Part shown: positions 33,141 to 45,800 of the stretch, piece by piece
Position numbering within the stretch: the first letter of the stretch is position 1
How the letters are laid out: every line of letters begins with the position of its first letter
Assembly: GCA_963678705.1 (NCBI GenBank)
Contig: OY783208.1
Coordinates: 4,898,001 to 4,962,000, forward strand
Direction: 5' to 3'
From: Panorpa germanica
Taxonomy: Eukaryota > Arthropoda > Insecta > Mecoptera > Panorpidae
DNA: 64,000 nucleotides
Position numbers and translations under genes: made by a program
Notes under the pieces: generated by a model
Seen by the model: only the letters and a program-made list of their open reading frames with translations
What the model was told of the DNA's origin: nothing
The model's database searches: none

Positions 33141-34254
33141 GTAAGCAAATAACCGTCTTTAGCATATTCCCAGCAAACATTTTAGAGTCAGGATATAGCA
33201 TTATTACCTAGACCAAACCTTTCGTTGCAATACAATCAATTTAGTTAGTAAAATCCATCATTGTCGTAGAACCTGGTACATAGCATTATTATCTAGACCA
33301 AACCTATCATCACAATACAATAGATATAGATATTAGAACCATTGTTCTAGTATAAGACCACAAATTATTCGTAGTAACAAGAAATATTATATTTCTCTGT
33401 CAAATTAACAAATCATACAGTCACTTTAAATCTAAGACTTAAGGGACCAACCGAAAACTCTTCAATAATTTAGAGCATTAAAAAATCGCATACGTCGTGT
33501 ACAAGTGAATACATGAAGATTTTGGAAAGGGAGGATGTCAAATTGGTGGTCAGTTTCGACCTGTAAGAACCTTCCATTCATTCCAATGGATCAACTGTGA
33601 AGCGATTCAACTCTCATGGGCTTCCCGCCATTTTCTACTTCATTTGAATGCGTTTGACAGTGGTCATTGTATAATTAATGAAATACGAATTGCTCCATTA
33701 GTATTCTCTTAAAACAAAACGAAAAAAGTTGCTATTAATTGTGCCATGTATGTTATATGACAAAAACTACGTAGCTTTATTCTAACTCCCCCTTCGAATC
33801 ACTCCCCTTTTAACCTGGGCACGCAGTTTTATGAAAGACTCCATAAAATATCTACCTGCAAACATTTTGGAGTCACTTTAACGTCATATTGAAGATGCGT
33901 CATAAAACAATTCAATTTGATTTGACTTGTTCAAGGAAATGTCAGTGATATGAACTACAAATGACAAAATCACTTCACCTGGCCTCACTACCGTACCAGT
34001 ATTGAATGAAGCTGCAAATAAACCATTCAAGTGTAACAGAGACAGATATATCTTGTTTCTTTTTCTGTCATATTCTAGAATTTTATCTCTTGAACCGCCT
34101 CCATTTTTCTATTGTATGAATAATCTTGTTACCAATTAATCTGTTAAAATCCACGTCCTCCATTAAAAATATCTCTTAACGTATTTCTTTCTTTATTAGA
34201 TCTAAGATAGAACCTAATTGTAAGCACGTAAGAAGTTTTAAAAATCTATTTTAG
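33141..34254. other. Intron A6-A7
   Basis: 1.1 kb without a visible gene or a recognised repeat. Matched closely by 62876-64000. It may include a small inserted element near 33175-33340, where tagcattatt-type blocks repeat. Confidence 0.5.
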
Positions 34255-34396
34255 AATCATTGGTCTCTACGGCACGTACGTCATCGTCATCTCGCAACTC
34301 GTACAGACGATGACCACTGGGGAAATGAACTGCATCTGGCTGGAAGAGATTCTAAGTGTGGATAGAGTACTTCAACTCTGTCTTGACATATATCTG
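34255..34396 (+). pseudogene. Piezo: Piezo copy A exon A7 (inner pore helix)
   Basis: 142 bp between TATTTTAG and GTAAGA. Encodes IIGLYGTYVIVISQLVQTM, the inner pore-lining helix, then IWLEEILSVDRVLQLCLDIY, the start of the intracellular C-terminal domain. Open and undamaged. The matching exon B7 would start about at the window's right edge. Confidence 0.9.
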
Positions 34397-34515
34397 GTAA
34401 GACTTTATTTCTCACTATGAATTTAAATTATTATGTGTCTGAACCCAATTAGGAGTTAATTTGGCATGCTTAGTAAGTCTGTCCCAATTGGAACCTAATT
34501 TTACTGGGTTTGCCC

Positions 34516-35143
34516 AATGGGCTTGTGTCCTCATTTTTTAGAGGTCGATTTTTCAATTGTTGATTGATATTGATGTAAATAAATGTGTATTGGCGTGTCT
34601 ATTTTATTAAATATCTAAATGTTGACGGAGATATAGCAATTAAAAATTTGAATTGTAGTTTTAGCGCTAGAAATGGTCGGCCATATTTGTATGACGTAAA
34701 ATGCATTTTAACGTCAGTTATTTGTTGAGTAGGTCAGTGCTGTGGTAATATTTTTAGCTGTTGGTAGTCAAATAATCAAGTCAAGTTAAAGAATAATAAG
34801 TTTTTATTTTATTTAACCCTTCTTAGGCAGACATAATATTGAAATTTGATTGTTCGTTGAAATAGCTGTAAATAATATTTGATATTTTGATATATAAATA
34901 CATATAGCAGAGATTTATGAGCTGTAAGGTTGGTAGCGGTTGTGATGTCACATGCATTTCGAATATGTACAACGTTGAATCCCATTAATAATTAAAGAGA
35001 CAAAATGATTTTTTTAATTGTTAATATCTCTTAACATATAACGAGTTATTAACAAATAATTGAACATTTGAGGTTCTAGTAACCAACTTTTTCAATATAT
35101 AGTACACTTTTATAGAAATTAAGACATAGGACACAAGCCAATT
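34516..35143 (-). repeat. MITE family M1, full-length copy (inverted)
   Basis: Starts AATGGGCTTGTGTCCT and ends with an imperfect complement (aggacacaagccaatt). Sits in intron A7-A8, opposite in orientation to most copies. Confidence 0.75.
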
Positions 35144-35567
35144 GGTACCCTTTAATATTTTACATCCTTAGTGTTACTTCCCTATTGAGATCCCAATGGG
35201 AAAGCCCGATTAGATCCCCAATTGGGGTTTTATTGTGCACCAAGCTAATGGCAGGTTCTCATTTGGGTGACATAATTACTTATGTTATATTATTTTAAAT
35301 ATTTTGATACATAGGGTTTTTTAACAGGAAGTTTTTTTAAAACAAAATGAAACAAGGAATTTTGATGAAAATAATTCAAAGTTTGATTGTATTAGAAAGA
35401 GTAAGGTTTGGCAAATATGAATGGAACATGATATCGGACAAATGTCCACCACGACCACGCTGACAAATGTCGATTCTTTTATCAAAATTTTCAATCACTT
35501 TTACAGATCTATCATTATCATAGTAGATTTTTATTATTTTAATGTAATATGGTTTAAATTTATTTAA

Positions 35568-36150
35568 ATGTACAATATATTAAGTTTATTGTGTGAAAAT
35601 TAGAAGTCGATTGGAGTAAAACTGTCAGAGATATACAGTTTTAAGTCTTCACCTCACTGGTCTGGTTTCGTCTTTCTTTGAATCTTTTAAACGCGTTTTT
35701 CGCACATTTAGCTTTTTCAGAGTAGGTGTCCTCTCTAACTCAAAATCTACTGCACAGACACTTTTGAAATTTTCGAAACTCTTTCTTTACATAAATGCCG
35801 AGGTAACGCTGTCGAGTTTTTTCCTGAAAAATCAGTATTTTGACTTCTAAGTGCTGTAAATAATTGAAAAGCCAATTAAAGAAAAAAACTCAATAGGGTG
35901 TCCTGCAGAAACTTATCAACTAACGAAATCATTTTGGTTTTTTGATTTTAAATAATCCAGTGATGAGTTATGAGGGACACCGCAATGAAACTTTTTTTTG
36001 TGACGTCACCGGAGATTCGCTGTCAATGGCTCATTTCTTGATATTTATTTATGAAAATTTCATAAAGTATTCTTTAAATGTTATTTTATCATGTAGTAAT
36101 TATAGAAATAATTATATATTAACTGTGTCGTCAAAAAACATTATTGAAAA
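35568..36150 (+). repeat. Repeat family R, copy in intron A7-A8
   Basis: Matches 24901-25363 without the LINE insertion. It therefore preserves the LINE empty site (aactgtgtcgtcaaaaaa, from ~36120). Confidence 0.6.
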
Positions 36151-36361
36151 TATGATTTATTTATATGCTTTAATATAGTCTTTAAAAAAGAAGTTCATCA
36201 CCGTCATTGCGATGATATTTGGCAGATATTGTGTTTCATTACTAACCTCAGAGTTTGTACTTTAGATTAAAATAGAAATATCAACTCTTTTCATGGAAAT
36301 ATTGCGTTTATTATTGATTTAAAATAAAACCCAATAAAAATTCATAATTTTTTTGTTTAAG

Positions 36362-36550
36362 GTCCGAGAAAGTAATGAGTTCAAACTAGAAGAAGATCTC
36401 TACTCTAAGCTGGTGTTCTTATTCCGATCTCCAGAGACTTTAGTGAAGTTCACTCGTCCTCTTGGGTTCTATGAGGCAGCTAATCAGGACTATGTGGACG
36501 AATATGATGATGAAAGGGAAGCCGATGAATCTCACATCGAAATTAAATAA
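36362..36550 (+). pseudogene. Piezo: Piezo copy A exon A8 (terminal)
   Basis: 189 bp including TAA. Acceptor TTTAAG. Encodes [20 protein letters not shown] and [12 protein letters not shown], the highly conserved end of the Piezo C-terminal domain, plus an acidic tail ending HIEIK. Family proteins usually stop shortly after the SPETL..TR motif, so this is the natural end. AATAAA follows at 36655-36660. Confidence 0.9.
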
Positions 36551-36689
36551 ACAAACAAACATATCCAAATCATTCTTTCTATTTTTCTTTTTTTATATTT
36601 ATTTTATATTTTGTACATACCTGTTTTTATTTTTTTATTTATTTGTTTTAAATTAATAAACTTATTTATATTACATTGATTCTTTTCTA

Positions 36690-37048
36690 GAAACTTTTAT
36701 TTTTAATGGTCGATTGTAATATTGGTGAATAAACGTATATTGGCGTTTTTATTTTATTAAATATCCAAATATTGACGGAGAATATATCTATTTAAAGTTT
36801 TACTGCGTAATATTCCTGAAGTAAGGTTATTTATTTTTTGTTTTACATCACGACATTATATTAAAACATTATGGGTCGATGCAACAGCTGCTATAGCATT
36901 GACGTTTAATTCTGCATCTCTTTTGCACTTCTCTTGTTTAACAGCGATGGTAAAGGTTGGCAAATGGTAGTGGGGAAGAAGGTGAGGAAGCAATGACTAT
37001 TTCAATCGATAATAACTTCTATAATATTGCGAATTGAATAAAAATAAT
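36690..37048 (+). repeat. MITE-like family M2
   Basis: Inverse copy of 30365-30765. Lies between the end of Piezo copy A and the M1 copy that precedes exon B0. Confidence 0.5.
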
Positions 37049-37054
37049 TTAATT

Positions 37055-37682
37055 GTACTCATTTTTTAGCGGTCGATTTTTCAATTGATGATTGAAATTG
37101 ATGTTAATAAATGTGTATTGGCGTGTCTATTTTATTAAATATCTAAATGTTGACGGAGATATAGCAATTAAAAGTTTGAATTGTTGTTTTAGCGCTAGAA
37201 ATAGTAGGCCATATTTGTATGACGTGAAATGCATTTTAACGTCAGTTATTTGTTAATTAGGTCAGTGCTGTAGTAATGTTTTGTAGTTGTTGGTAGTCGA
37301 AATAATCAAGTCAAGTCAAAGAATAATAAGTTTTTATTTTATTTAACCCTGCTAAGGCAGACATAATATTGAAATTTTATTGTTCCTTGAAATAGCTGTA
37401 AATTATATTTGATATTTTGATATATAAATACATATAGCAGAGATTTATGAGCTGTAAGGTTGGTAACCTTACACAAGGATTGTGATGTCACATGCATTTG
37501 GAATGTGTACAACGTTGAATCCCTTTAATAATTAAAGAGACGAAATGACTTTTTTAATTGTTAATATCTCTTAACATATAAGGAGTTATTAACAAATAAT
37601 TGAACATTTGAGGTTCTAGTAACCCACTTTATCAATATATAGTACACTTTTATAGAAATTAAGACATAGGACACAAGCCCAT
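37055..37682 (-). repeat. MITE family M1 (inverted) at the duplication junction
   Basis: Right terminus AGGACACAAGCCCATT is intact; the left terminus is lost against M2. It lies between copy A's last exon and copy B's first exon, so it is a candidate site for the unequal exchange that produced copy B. Confidence 0.7.
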
Positions 37683-37844
37683 TATAGCTAATCTACCAAT
37701 ATTTTATCGTTTAGTTTGACCAGACTAAATGTTTTTTTTATTTTTAGTTCTTTTGTTTTACGGTTAAAACTGCGCCTTCTTTATTGACTACTCCATTTAA
37801 ATGTCTTCTACTAATTAACATTTCTTCTTTTTCTTCTTACCTAG

Positions 37845-37992
37845 TTTGAAGAAGTATTGCGAGCCCATCTGGATATTCTACGGGATGTTGTTCGAACCGA
37901 CCTCTAGAGTTACGACCAACGTGTACGCCATCATGTTCCTGTGCGACTTCATCAATTTCTTGGTCATCATCTTTGGATTTTCTTCATTTGGT
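37845..37992 (+). CDS. Piezo: Piezo copy B exon B0
   Basis: 148 bp between CTTACCTAG and GTAAGT. Encodes LKKYCEPIWIFYGMLFEPTS and then VYAIMFLCDFINFLVIIFGF, a characteristic Piezo segment just before the DREENVLAYIDENRVP region encoded by exon B1. The end is phase 0, matching exon B1. The copy A equivalent is not in the window. Confidence 0.85.
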
Positions 37993-40900
37993 GTAAGTAG
38001 TTTGCATTTGTTAAGCCAGGTCCACGAGTATTCGTATTCTTCTTCATTTGTAAACAAACATCAAGACAATACGTGCCTAAAAAATGGATTGGAATTGGCT
38101 TGTACTAAGCTATCTTAGGGCCTTATTCTGTAACTTTTCAAAAAATCGACCTTATTTTTTCAGCGGTGGAAATATTTAATTTTTTCATCGATAGAATAAG
38201 GTCGCTGTATTTAAAATATCTAAAGTGGTATTCTGTATGCAAAATTTTCCACCGCCCTTATAAGTATACAGCGGTGAAAAAGTATAAACTGGTATTGATA
38301 ATATTTAACCAATCACGACAAAGTATTAAATATAAAAAATATAAAATATTTAAAATGACTGTTGTTTATATAATTCCTACATGTCAAAATCTATTAAAAC
38401 AAATTCAATATGGCAGCGGCAAGGAAAACGGCAAGGAAAACGGCAAGGAAAACGGGAAAATCAGTGGGGAAATAATTATTATAAATAGAATTCCAAATGG
38501 CCATGCACAATTTATGTAAAAAAAGCATTCACCTGAAGCAATAATTGACAAACAACATAACCTCACTTTCTGATATATTTATATGTATACATATTATTAT
38601 ATCTATGGATAGATTGTAATATTCTAGGATGTCAAAAAAAAAAAATATATATATATATGTGGGGTTATTTTTTGAAGGAGTAATTTTAAGTTAGATTATA
38701 TTTAGTTTTAAGAAATAGAAATAAGTTATCTGTAATATAGGTTAAGATCTTGGATAAGAACGGGGGTAATTTAAATGAATAAATAAACCAGTGAAGGACA
38801 CTAAAAACCGTTCAATGGTTAATGCTTAGCCGTTCACTTTTGATGTCGAGCGTATGTCTCAGAGAACGTGGCATATACAACTGTTCGCTAACTTTGAACG
38901 TGATGAGACATGTTTTGGGCGAGGCACAATATAAAGATTGTTATATGTGTACACAGAGAGTTTTATAAAGCAAATGGCGATAGAAATATGTAAAGATTAT
39001 GTATGGTCGTTATTGAGTGTTTTATAATTAAGTTAACTTTATTACGGTGTAATAATTGTTATTTTGATCATTGTTTTTGTTAGAGTTAGGCAGCAATATT
39101 AATGTTTAGTACTAAGGTGTATTTTCATTGAAATCATTGTGCTGATAACTATAGACAATTACAACTGCGTATTATGTATTGAGACGTAAAAACATTGTGA
39201 AAAGACATTTTAATCTAGTGTATTTTGTTGTGAATATAATTAAGATTGATTAACTTTATATAGCTATAATTTTATGACTTTGATAAGTGATTAAACAAAC
39301 AATTAATAACCAAATTATGTGTTTACTCGTTTTTAAAGAAACTATATTGCTGTATTGTACATCAACCTTAGGCTGATGTAAATTGTAACTTATAATTGTG
39401 GGAAAGTACCTACAAATTGGGGGCTCAACCGGGATATATTTGGATGGTTAGAGGGTCTACCTACAAATTGGGGGCTCAGAACCGGGATAAGGGCGAAACC
39501 AAGTATATTTAGTCAAAAATATATTTAACCTTAGAACCAGACTAATTGATCGAACCGGGATAAGGGCGAAACCAAGTATATTTAGTCAAAAATATATTTA
39601 ACCTTAGAACCAGACTAATTGATCGAACCGGGATAAGGTGAAACCAAGTATATTTAGTCAAAAATATATTTAACCTTAGATCCAGACTTATTGATCAGCG
39701 GAATCAAGAGGAAAACTGAAAATTATAACCATGACTCAAGAATTAGACAATTTGTCAGTGGCAGAGCTACGGCAAGAACTCAATTTTGTTGGACTTAGTC
39801 AACGTGGGAATCGTGCAGAATTGTTGTCAAGAATGAACTCATTTAATAGCCGTGTCGGTGAACAGAATAGGTCTGTAAACAATGAAACAGTCAATAAAAC
39901 TAATTATACATTTTTAGATTTAGAATTGGCTTTACCTAAATATGATGGGCTTAAAAATGTCAGATTGTGGATTAAACAATTTGATGATTTCTGTGACCAG
40001 GCAGAAATAGATGCAAAATAAAGATATTTGTATGCCAGGAGATTGTTGACTGATACCGCAAAACAATTTGTTAATTTCGAAACCAGGATAATAAATTGGG
40101 ATACATTTAAATCGTATTTGATTGATGAATTCGATACGAGTTTAAATAGCGCACAGGTTCACAAAATGCTTCAACAAAGGGTGAAGAAAGCTAGTGAAAG
40201 TATCCGTCAATATGTGTATGATATTTTAGATATAGCTAGACAAGCAGACGTCGAAGAAGCAGCTATCATGGACTATATCATAGCAGGAATTCGCGACAGT
40301 GCAGCCAACAAGGTAATACTTTATGGAGCTGAGAATATTGGACAACTTAGACGTAAGCTGGAACAATATGAAAAAATTAAAATGGATACCCAGGACTATG
40401 ATAGGAGATCTAGGCCAGGTACAAAAACTAAAATCGAGACAACAGGTGAGAAGATTAAATGTTTTAATTGTGGTTCGATATCACACTCATCTAAAGTGTG
40501 TCCTGATAAAGACAAGGGTTATAAATGTTTTAATTGTGGTAATTATGGACATATTAGCCGAAACTGTAATACTAAAATAAAAACTGTTAAAGCGGAACAT
40601 AATGTTATGAAAGTTGAAATGATAAAATCAATTTGTGTTAATAACAGGAGTAATGTAAATGCTTTAATAGACACTGGCAGTGATTTGTCAGCAGTGCGGG
40701 AAGATTATTTTAAAACATTAAAGAATGTTAAATTATATGACTCTGAAATAACAATACGTGGTTTATCAAACTCAAGAGTAAATTCTTTAGGTAGAATTGA
40801 ATTGGACATTGAAATTGATTCAGAACCTTACGTGGGTTATTTTGAAGTGTTGCCATCTCATGCAATGCATATGAACATGGTGATAGGATTGGACATTATA

Positions 40901-42760
40901 GCTAAAGCTAAAGTAGTAATTGATAAAACCGGGGTTAAATTTCATAAACTTTATAGTGATAAAGATGTAGATGAAAGTGAGGTTAAACAATTAATGACAA
41001 TGAAAATAGACTATGGTGATAAAGAAAGTGAACTAGACTTATCTCATATAAACGATAAAATTGTTATTAATAAAATACCTGAGTCAGTGGACAATGACAA
41101 ACGTAAAGAGTTACGCAACTCTGAAAGTGAAAAGACAATTATATTGAAAATTGATACTCCTATATTTTCTAGATCGCTTAGACTACCACCTGCAGATCGA
41201 CTAGTTGTTGCAGAGCAGCTGGGTGAAGGGTTAGAAAAGGATGTCATACAGGCAGCCCAGGAAATGAATGACCTAGGTTGTGTAGTGAAACAAGACATTG
41301 TTCGTCTATCTAAGGACAAGGTAAAAGCAGCCAAGCATTTTCCGAAGCCGAAGATGAGGAAACAAGGCAATGTTCGTCCCTCTAAGGATAAGGTCAAAGC
41401 AGACAAGCATTTTCCGAAGCCGAAGAAGACGCAAAAAGCAAAGAATTATACAGGGAAGTGTATAACAGAAAATGAATTGAAGATTGGGGTTAAAATGAAA
41501 ACCAATCAAGACACTGTTCGTTCCTCGAAGGATAAGGATGAAGCCATTAAGCATTTTCCGAAGCCGAAGGAGAGGGTACCAGCAGAAGAAATACAAAATG
41601 AGTTTGTAGAAAAACGTGAAAAGCTGAGAGAAGAGGATAAAGGTATTATTCTAGAAATTCAGCAAGAATACAGAATTAGCTACGGTAGAAGGTGTAAGAC
41701 AACAAGCAAAAAGTATAAACATATTCTCGTTAAAGTAAATGCTTTTACAAAGTTTGTTTGGTTGTTACCTACTAAAGCAACAGGAGCAGAAGAGGCCAAA
41801 GGACCATACAAAATAACGAGAATTAAAGGAAATGATCGTTATGACGTGGAGGAAGCAGGAGAGTATGAAGGGCCAGACAGGACTTCTACATCTGCAGACA
41901 AGATGACATCAAGGGCGAGGATGGATGTAGCAACTGAGGACAGTTACTAGTCAGGAAGGGCCGAGATGTGGGGTTATTTTTTGAAGGAGTAATTTTAAGT
42001 TAGATTATATTTAGTTTTAAGTAATAGTAAGAAACTGTAAACTAGGGTAGAAATCTTGGATAAGAACGGGGTTATATTTAAATGTATAAATAAACCAGTG
42101 ACAGACACTAAAAACCGTTCAATGGTTAATGCTTAGCCGTTCACTTTTGATGTCGAGCGTACGTCTCAGAGAACGTGGCATATACAACTGTTCGCTAACT
42201 TTGAACGTGATGAGACATGTTTTGGGCGAGGCACAATATAAAGATTGTTATATGTGTACACAGAGAGTTTTATAAAGCAAATGGCGATAGAAATATGTAA
42301 AGATTATGTATGGTCGTTATTGAGTGTTTTATAATTAAGTTAACTTTATTACGGTGTAATAATTGTTATTTTGATCATTGTTTTTGTTAGAGTTAGGCAG
42401 CAATATTAATGTTTAGTACTAAGGTGTATTTTCATTGAAATCATTGTGCTGATAACTATAGACAATTACAACTGCGTATTATGTATTGAGACGTAAAAAC
42501 ATTGTGAAAAGACATTTTAATCTAGTGTATTTTGTTGTGAATATAATTAAGATTGATTAACTTTATATAGCTATAATTTTATGACTTTGATAAGTGATTA
42601 AACAAACTATTAATAACCAAATTATGTGTTTACTCGTTTTTAAAGAAACTATATTGCTGTATTGTACATCAACCTTAGGCTGATGTAAATTGTAACTTAT
42701 AATTGTGGGAAAGTACCTACAAATTGGGGGCTCAACCGGGATATATTTGGATGGTTAGAG

Positions 42761-42809
<49 letters not shown>

Positions 42810-45800
42810 ACATATAAATACTAACTTATTTTGTACTTCTTCGTAGAATCCTCCATCTTACACCAAATTTGCAAATTATTGTTCAAATTGTTTGACAGTT
42901 CTCAAAAATACAGCGATGAAAAATTTTAAAGTCACTGCTGAAGGCGACCTTATAATTTGGTCGTTTTTTTTCCAGCGACAAAAATAAAATTGATTGAAAT
43001 TTCTTATAGAATACCAAATAGAAAATCATCGCTTTTGTGACGTCATTTTACAGCGATGAACATTTTTCACCGGTGGAAATACTTTACAGAATAAGGCACT
43101 TATTATTAACTTTGCGTTTTAAGACGATTTCTCTATGAAAAGTGAAAATGCAACTGGAAATTAGCTTGTGGCAAGCTAACATATGTCAAGCTTACACTGT
43201 AAGTTAAATTTCTAAATGGGCATGTATTTATTTGTTTACCATAACATAAACACTGTCCAATATTTGTTAATTATTGAAAACAAAATGAATTTGCAGGTTA
43301 ATATGTATATAATAATAATATAACATAATAAAAGGTTAATTTAACCTTATAGCGAGCTAATTCCATGATATTCAATTAGATATAGAATATAGAATTTTGT
43401 ATATGATATTCAATTAGTACACAGTACAAAATTTGAGCTTTCTCCATAGTTCCCTACCGTGCCCCTCATTTTTTTTGACGCCCCTTTTATTTTTATTTAT
43501 AGTTTTGAATTTTCAAATATATTTGCATTGAATAGCGTAATACACAGACAAAATTACAAATACCGTACAATACCTACTTTACCAGCTGTTGAAATAAAAA
43601 TGGGCTTGTGTCCTATGTCCTAATTTCTATAAAATTGTACTATATATTGATAAAGTGGATTACTAGAACCTCAAATGTCCAATTATTTGTTAATAACTCC
43701 TTATATGTTAAGAGATATTAACAATTAAAAATGTCATTTTGTCTCTTTAATTATTAAAGGGATTCAACGTTGTACACATTCCAAATGCATGTGACATCAC
43801 AATCCATGTGTAAGGTTACCAACCTTACAGCTCATAAATCTCTGCTATATGTATTTATATATCAAAATATCAAATATTATTTACAGCTATTTCAAGGAAC
43901 AATCAAATTTCAATATTATGTCTGCCTCAGCAGGGTTAAATTAAATAAAAACTTATTTTTCTTTGACTTGACTTTATTATTCGACTACCAACAGCTACAG
44001 AACATTACCACAGCACTGACCTACTCAACAAATAACTGACGTTAAAATGCAAACACGTCATACAAATATGGTCGACCATTTCTAGCGCTAAAACTACAAT
44101 TCAAACTTTTAACTGCTATATCTCCGTCAACATTTAGATATTTAATAAAATAGACACGCAAATACACATTTATTAACATCAATTTCAGTCAACAATTGAA
44201 AAATCGACCACTAAAAAATGAGGACACAAACACATTGAAAAAGACATTGCAGCTCTACTAAGTGTTCTAGTAAATGCATTGAATTACTTGAAGGGGTTTC
44301 ACTATAACCACAAGGTAATATTACAATCATGATAAGCCTGAGTTTAAGATTTAAAGTGAAGCAGCCTACTTAATGTTTCAAGTCTGTTGACGACAGGGTA
44401 CCAAATTTCTACACTTCTTCTAGGATTATATAAATAAAAGTTGCTTCTTTAATAATTCTCAAGTTATGCAATCTGCTTTGCGTATGATGTCGAAATTATC
44501 GAGATTATTAATTTTTTTCATAAAAATCGCAATATAAAACTTGATGGAAGGTACAACTCAGCTGTGAGTCGTAAATGACATAACACACAACACTCGTTTG
44601 TGTCTCAGTTGTATAAAACAGACTTATTAAAAATAACAAAACAAAAATAATTGAATATTTGAGGTTATGTTATGAAATTAAGACATGGCTCAGCGAAAAT
44701 GCACTGAAATAATAAATTATGCTATTTATAACATTTTAAATTATTTATTTATTAATCTTATAATACAAAACGCCCCTTTTATTAATTTTTTATATTTTGA
44801 AATATGTTTCCATTGACTAGCGTAATACACAGGCAAAATTACAACTTTCTACCTTTTACGGATTAACAGTTATATAGAAAAAAGTAACCATTTCTTTTCG
44901 CAGTTTTTTCAAAATTACAGGTTTCCAGGAAATTGAGGAAAAAATCCGAGGACGTCAAAAGTCTAGAATTTTTTGCTCAACGAAACAGGAAATTTTAAAA
45001 GGGATTTATGGAACCGTTTTCGAACCACCATACAAAAATCACTACCAAACACATAAGAAAATAAACATATACAGTTGGAACATTATAACATACGATCATT
45101 TAGCATAAATTTAGAATTAAAACATAAAATTAGATTGATAACCATAAAAACTTGCAAATGTTTTATCCCATTATTCACATGAAAGAGGATTAACGGCTAA
45201 ATGCGTCTTTTTATGTCGTATTAAAGCACTTGACCATGAAAACGTTTTCTCACAAATGTCACATGAAAAAGGTTTAACGTCTAAATGCATGTTTTTATGT
45301 TCCTTTAAAGACCTTGAACTTGAAAACGTTTTGTTACAAATGTCACATGAAAAGGGATTTACAGCTAAATGCGTCTTCTTATGTTCTTTTAAAGACCAAG
45401 AACTTGAAAATGTTTTTTTACAAATGTCACATAAAGAAGGATTAACGTCTAAATGCGTCTTTTTATGTTCCTTTAAATAACATGAACTTGAAAACGTTTT
45501 GTTACAAATGTCACATGAAAAAGGATGAACATCTAAATGCGTCTTTTTATGTTCCTTTAAATAGCTTGAACTGGAAAACGTTTTGTTACAAATGTCACAT
45601 GAAAAAGGATTAACGGCTAAATGTGTCTTTTTATGTTGACTCAAATTGCTTGAATTTGAAAACGTTTTTTTACAAATGTCACATGAAAAAGGATTAACGT
45701 CTAAATGCGTGTTTTTATGTTCCTTTAAATATTTTGAACTGGAAAACGTTTTCTTACAAATGTCACATGAAAAATGTTTAACGTCTAAATGCGTGTTTTT

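Larger units (their letters stand above)
24467..36550 (+). pseudogene. Piezo: Piezo channel, C-terminal exons, copy A (disabled)
   Basis: Eight exons with GT-AG borders and consistent phases encode the C-terminal region of a Piezo mechanosensitive cation channel: peripheral/anchor membrane segments, outer helix, extracellular cap, inner pore helix and the conserved C-terminal tail. Family knowledge: Piezo trimers sit in the plasma membrane, and the cap-inner helix-C-terminal region forms the pore. This copy has a TAA inside exon A3 (27280-27282) and a 95-bp deletion in exon A5 relative to copy B, so it cannot encode a complete pore as it stands. Exons A1, A2, A4, A6, A7 and A8 look undamaged. 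Upstream exons lie outside the window. It could be Piezo or the divergent insect Piezo-like paralogue. A poly(A) signal AATAAA is at 36655-36660. Confidence 0.85.
38658..42763 (+). mobile_element. LTR retrotransposon L1 (Gypsy-type, internally deleted)
   Basis: Long terminal repeats of ~757 and ~755 bp start TGTGGGG (38658 and 41967) and run to CCTACA (39414 and 42721). The repeated sequence continues a further 42 bp on both sides to GAGGGT. The LTRs match closely, apart from a small block near 38720-38755. The internal region holds a primer-binding-like TTGGGGGCTCAACCGGGA, three 73-bp leader repeats, and Gag-protease frames without reverse transcriptase. It is inserted into a TA microsatellite, so the target duplication cannot be defined. 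Confidence 0.85.
38118..43099 (+). mobile_element. Harbinger-like TIR element, split by LTR element L1
   Basis: Ends GGGCCTTATTCTGTAA (left) and the complement of GTGCCTTATTCTGTAA (right), with TTA on each side (38115-38117 and 43100-43102). A TTA duplication plus GGGCC-type ends fits PIF/Harbinger. Its own sequence is about 540 bp left and 290 bp right of L1. No transposase is seen, so it is MITE-like. A triplicated 12-bp motif GGCAAGGAAAAC lies at ~38420-38455. Confidence 0.65.

Noticed and set aside
38166..38519. 117-codon frame with a GKEN repeat
   Set aside because: Falls inside the Harbinger-like element. The repeat is the 12-bp DNA repeat, with no sign of coding selection.
39479..39697. 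CRISPR-like array
   Set aside because: Three 73-bp direct repeats without unique spacers, inside a retrotransposon leader in a eukaryotic genome.
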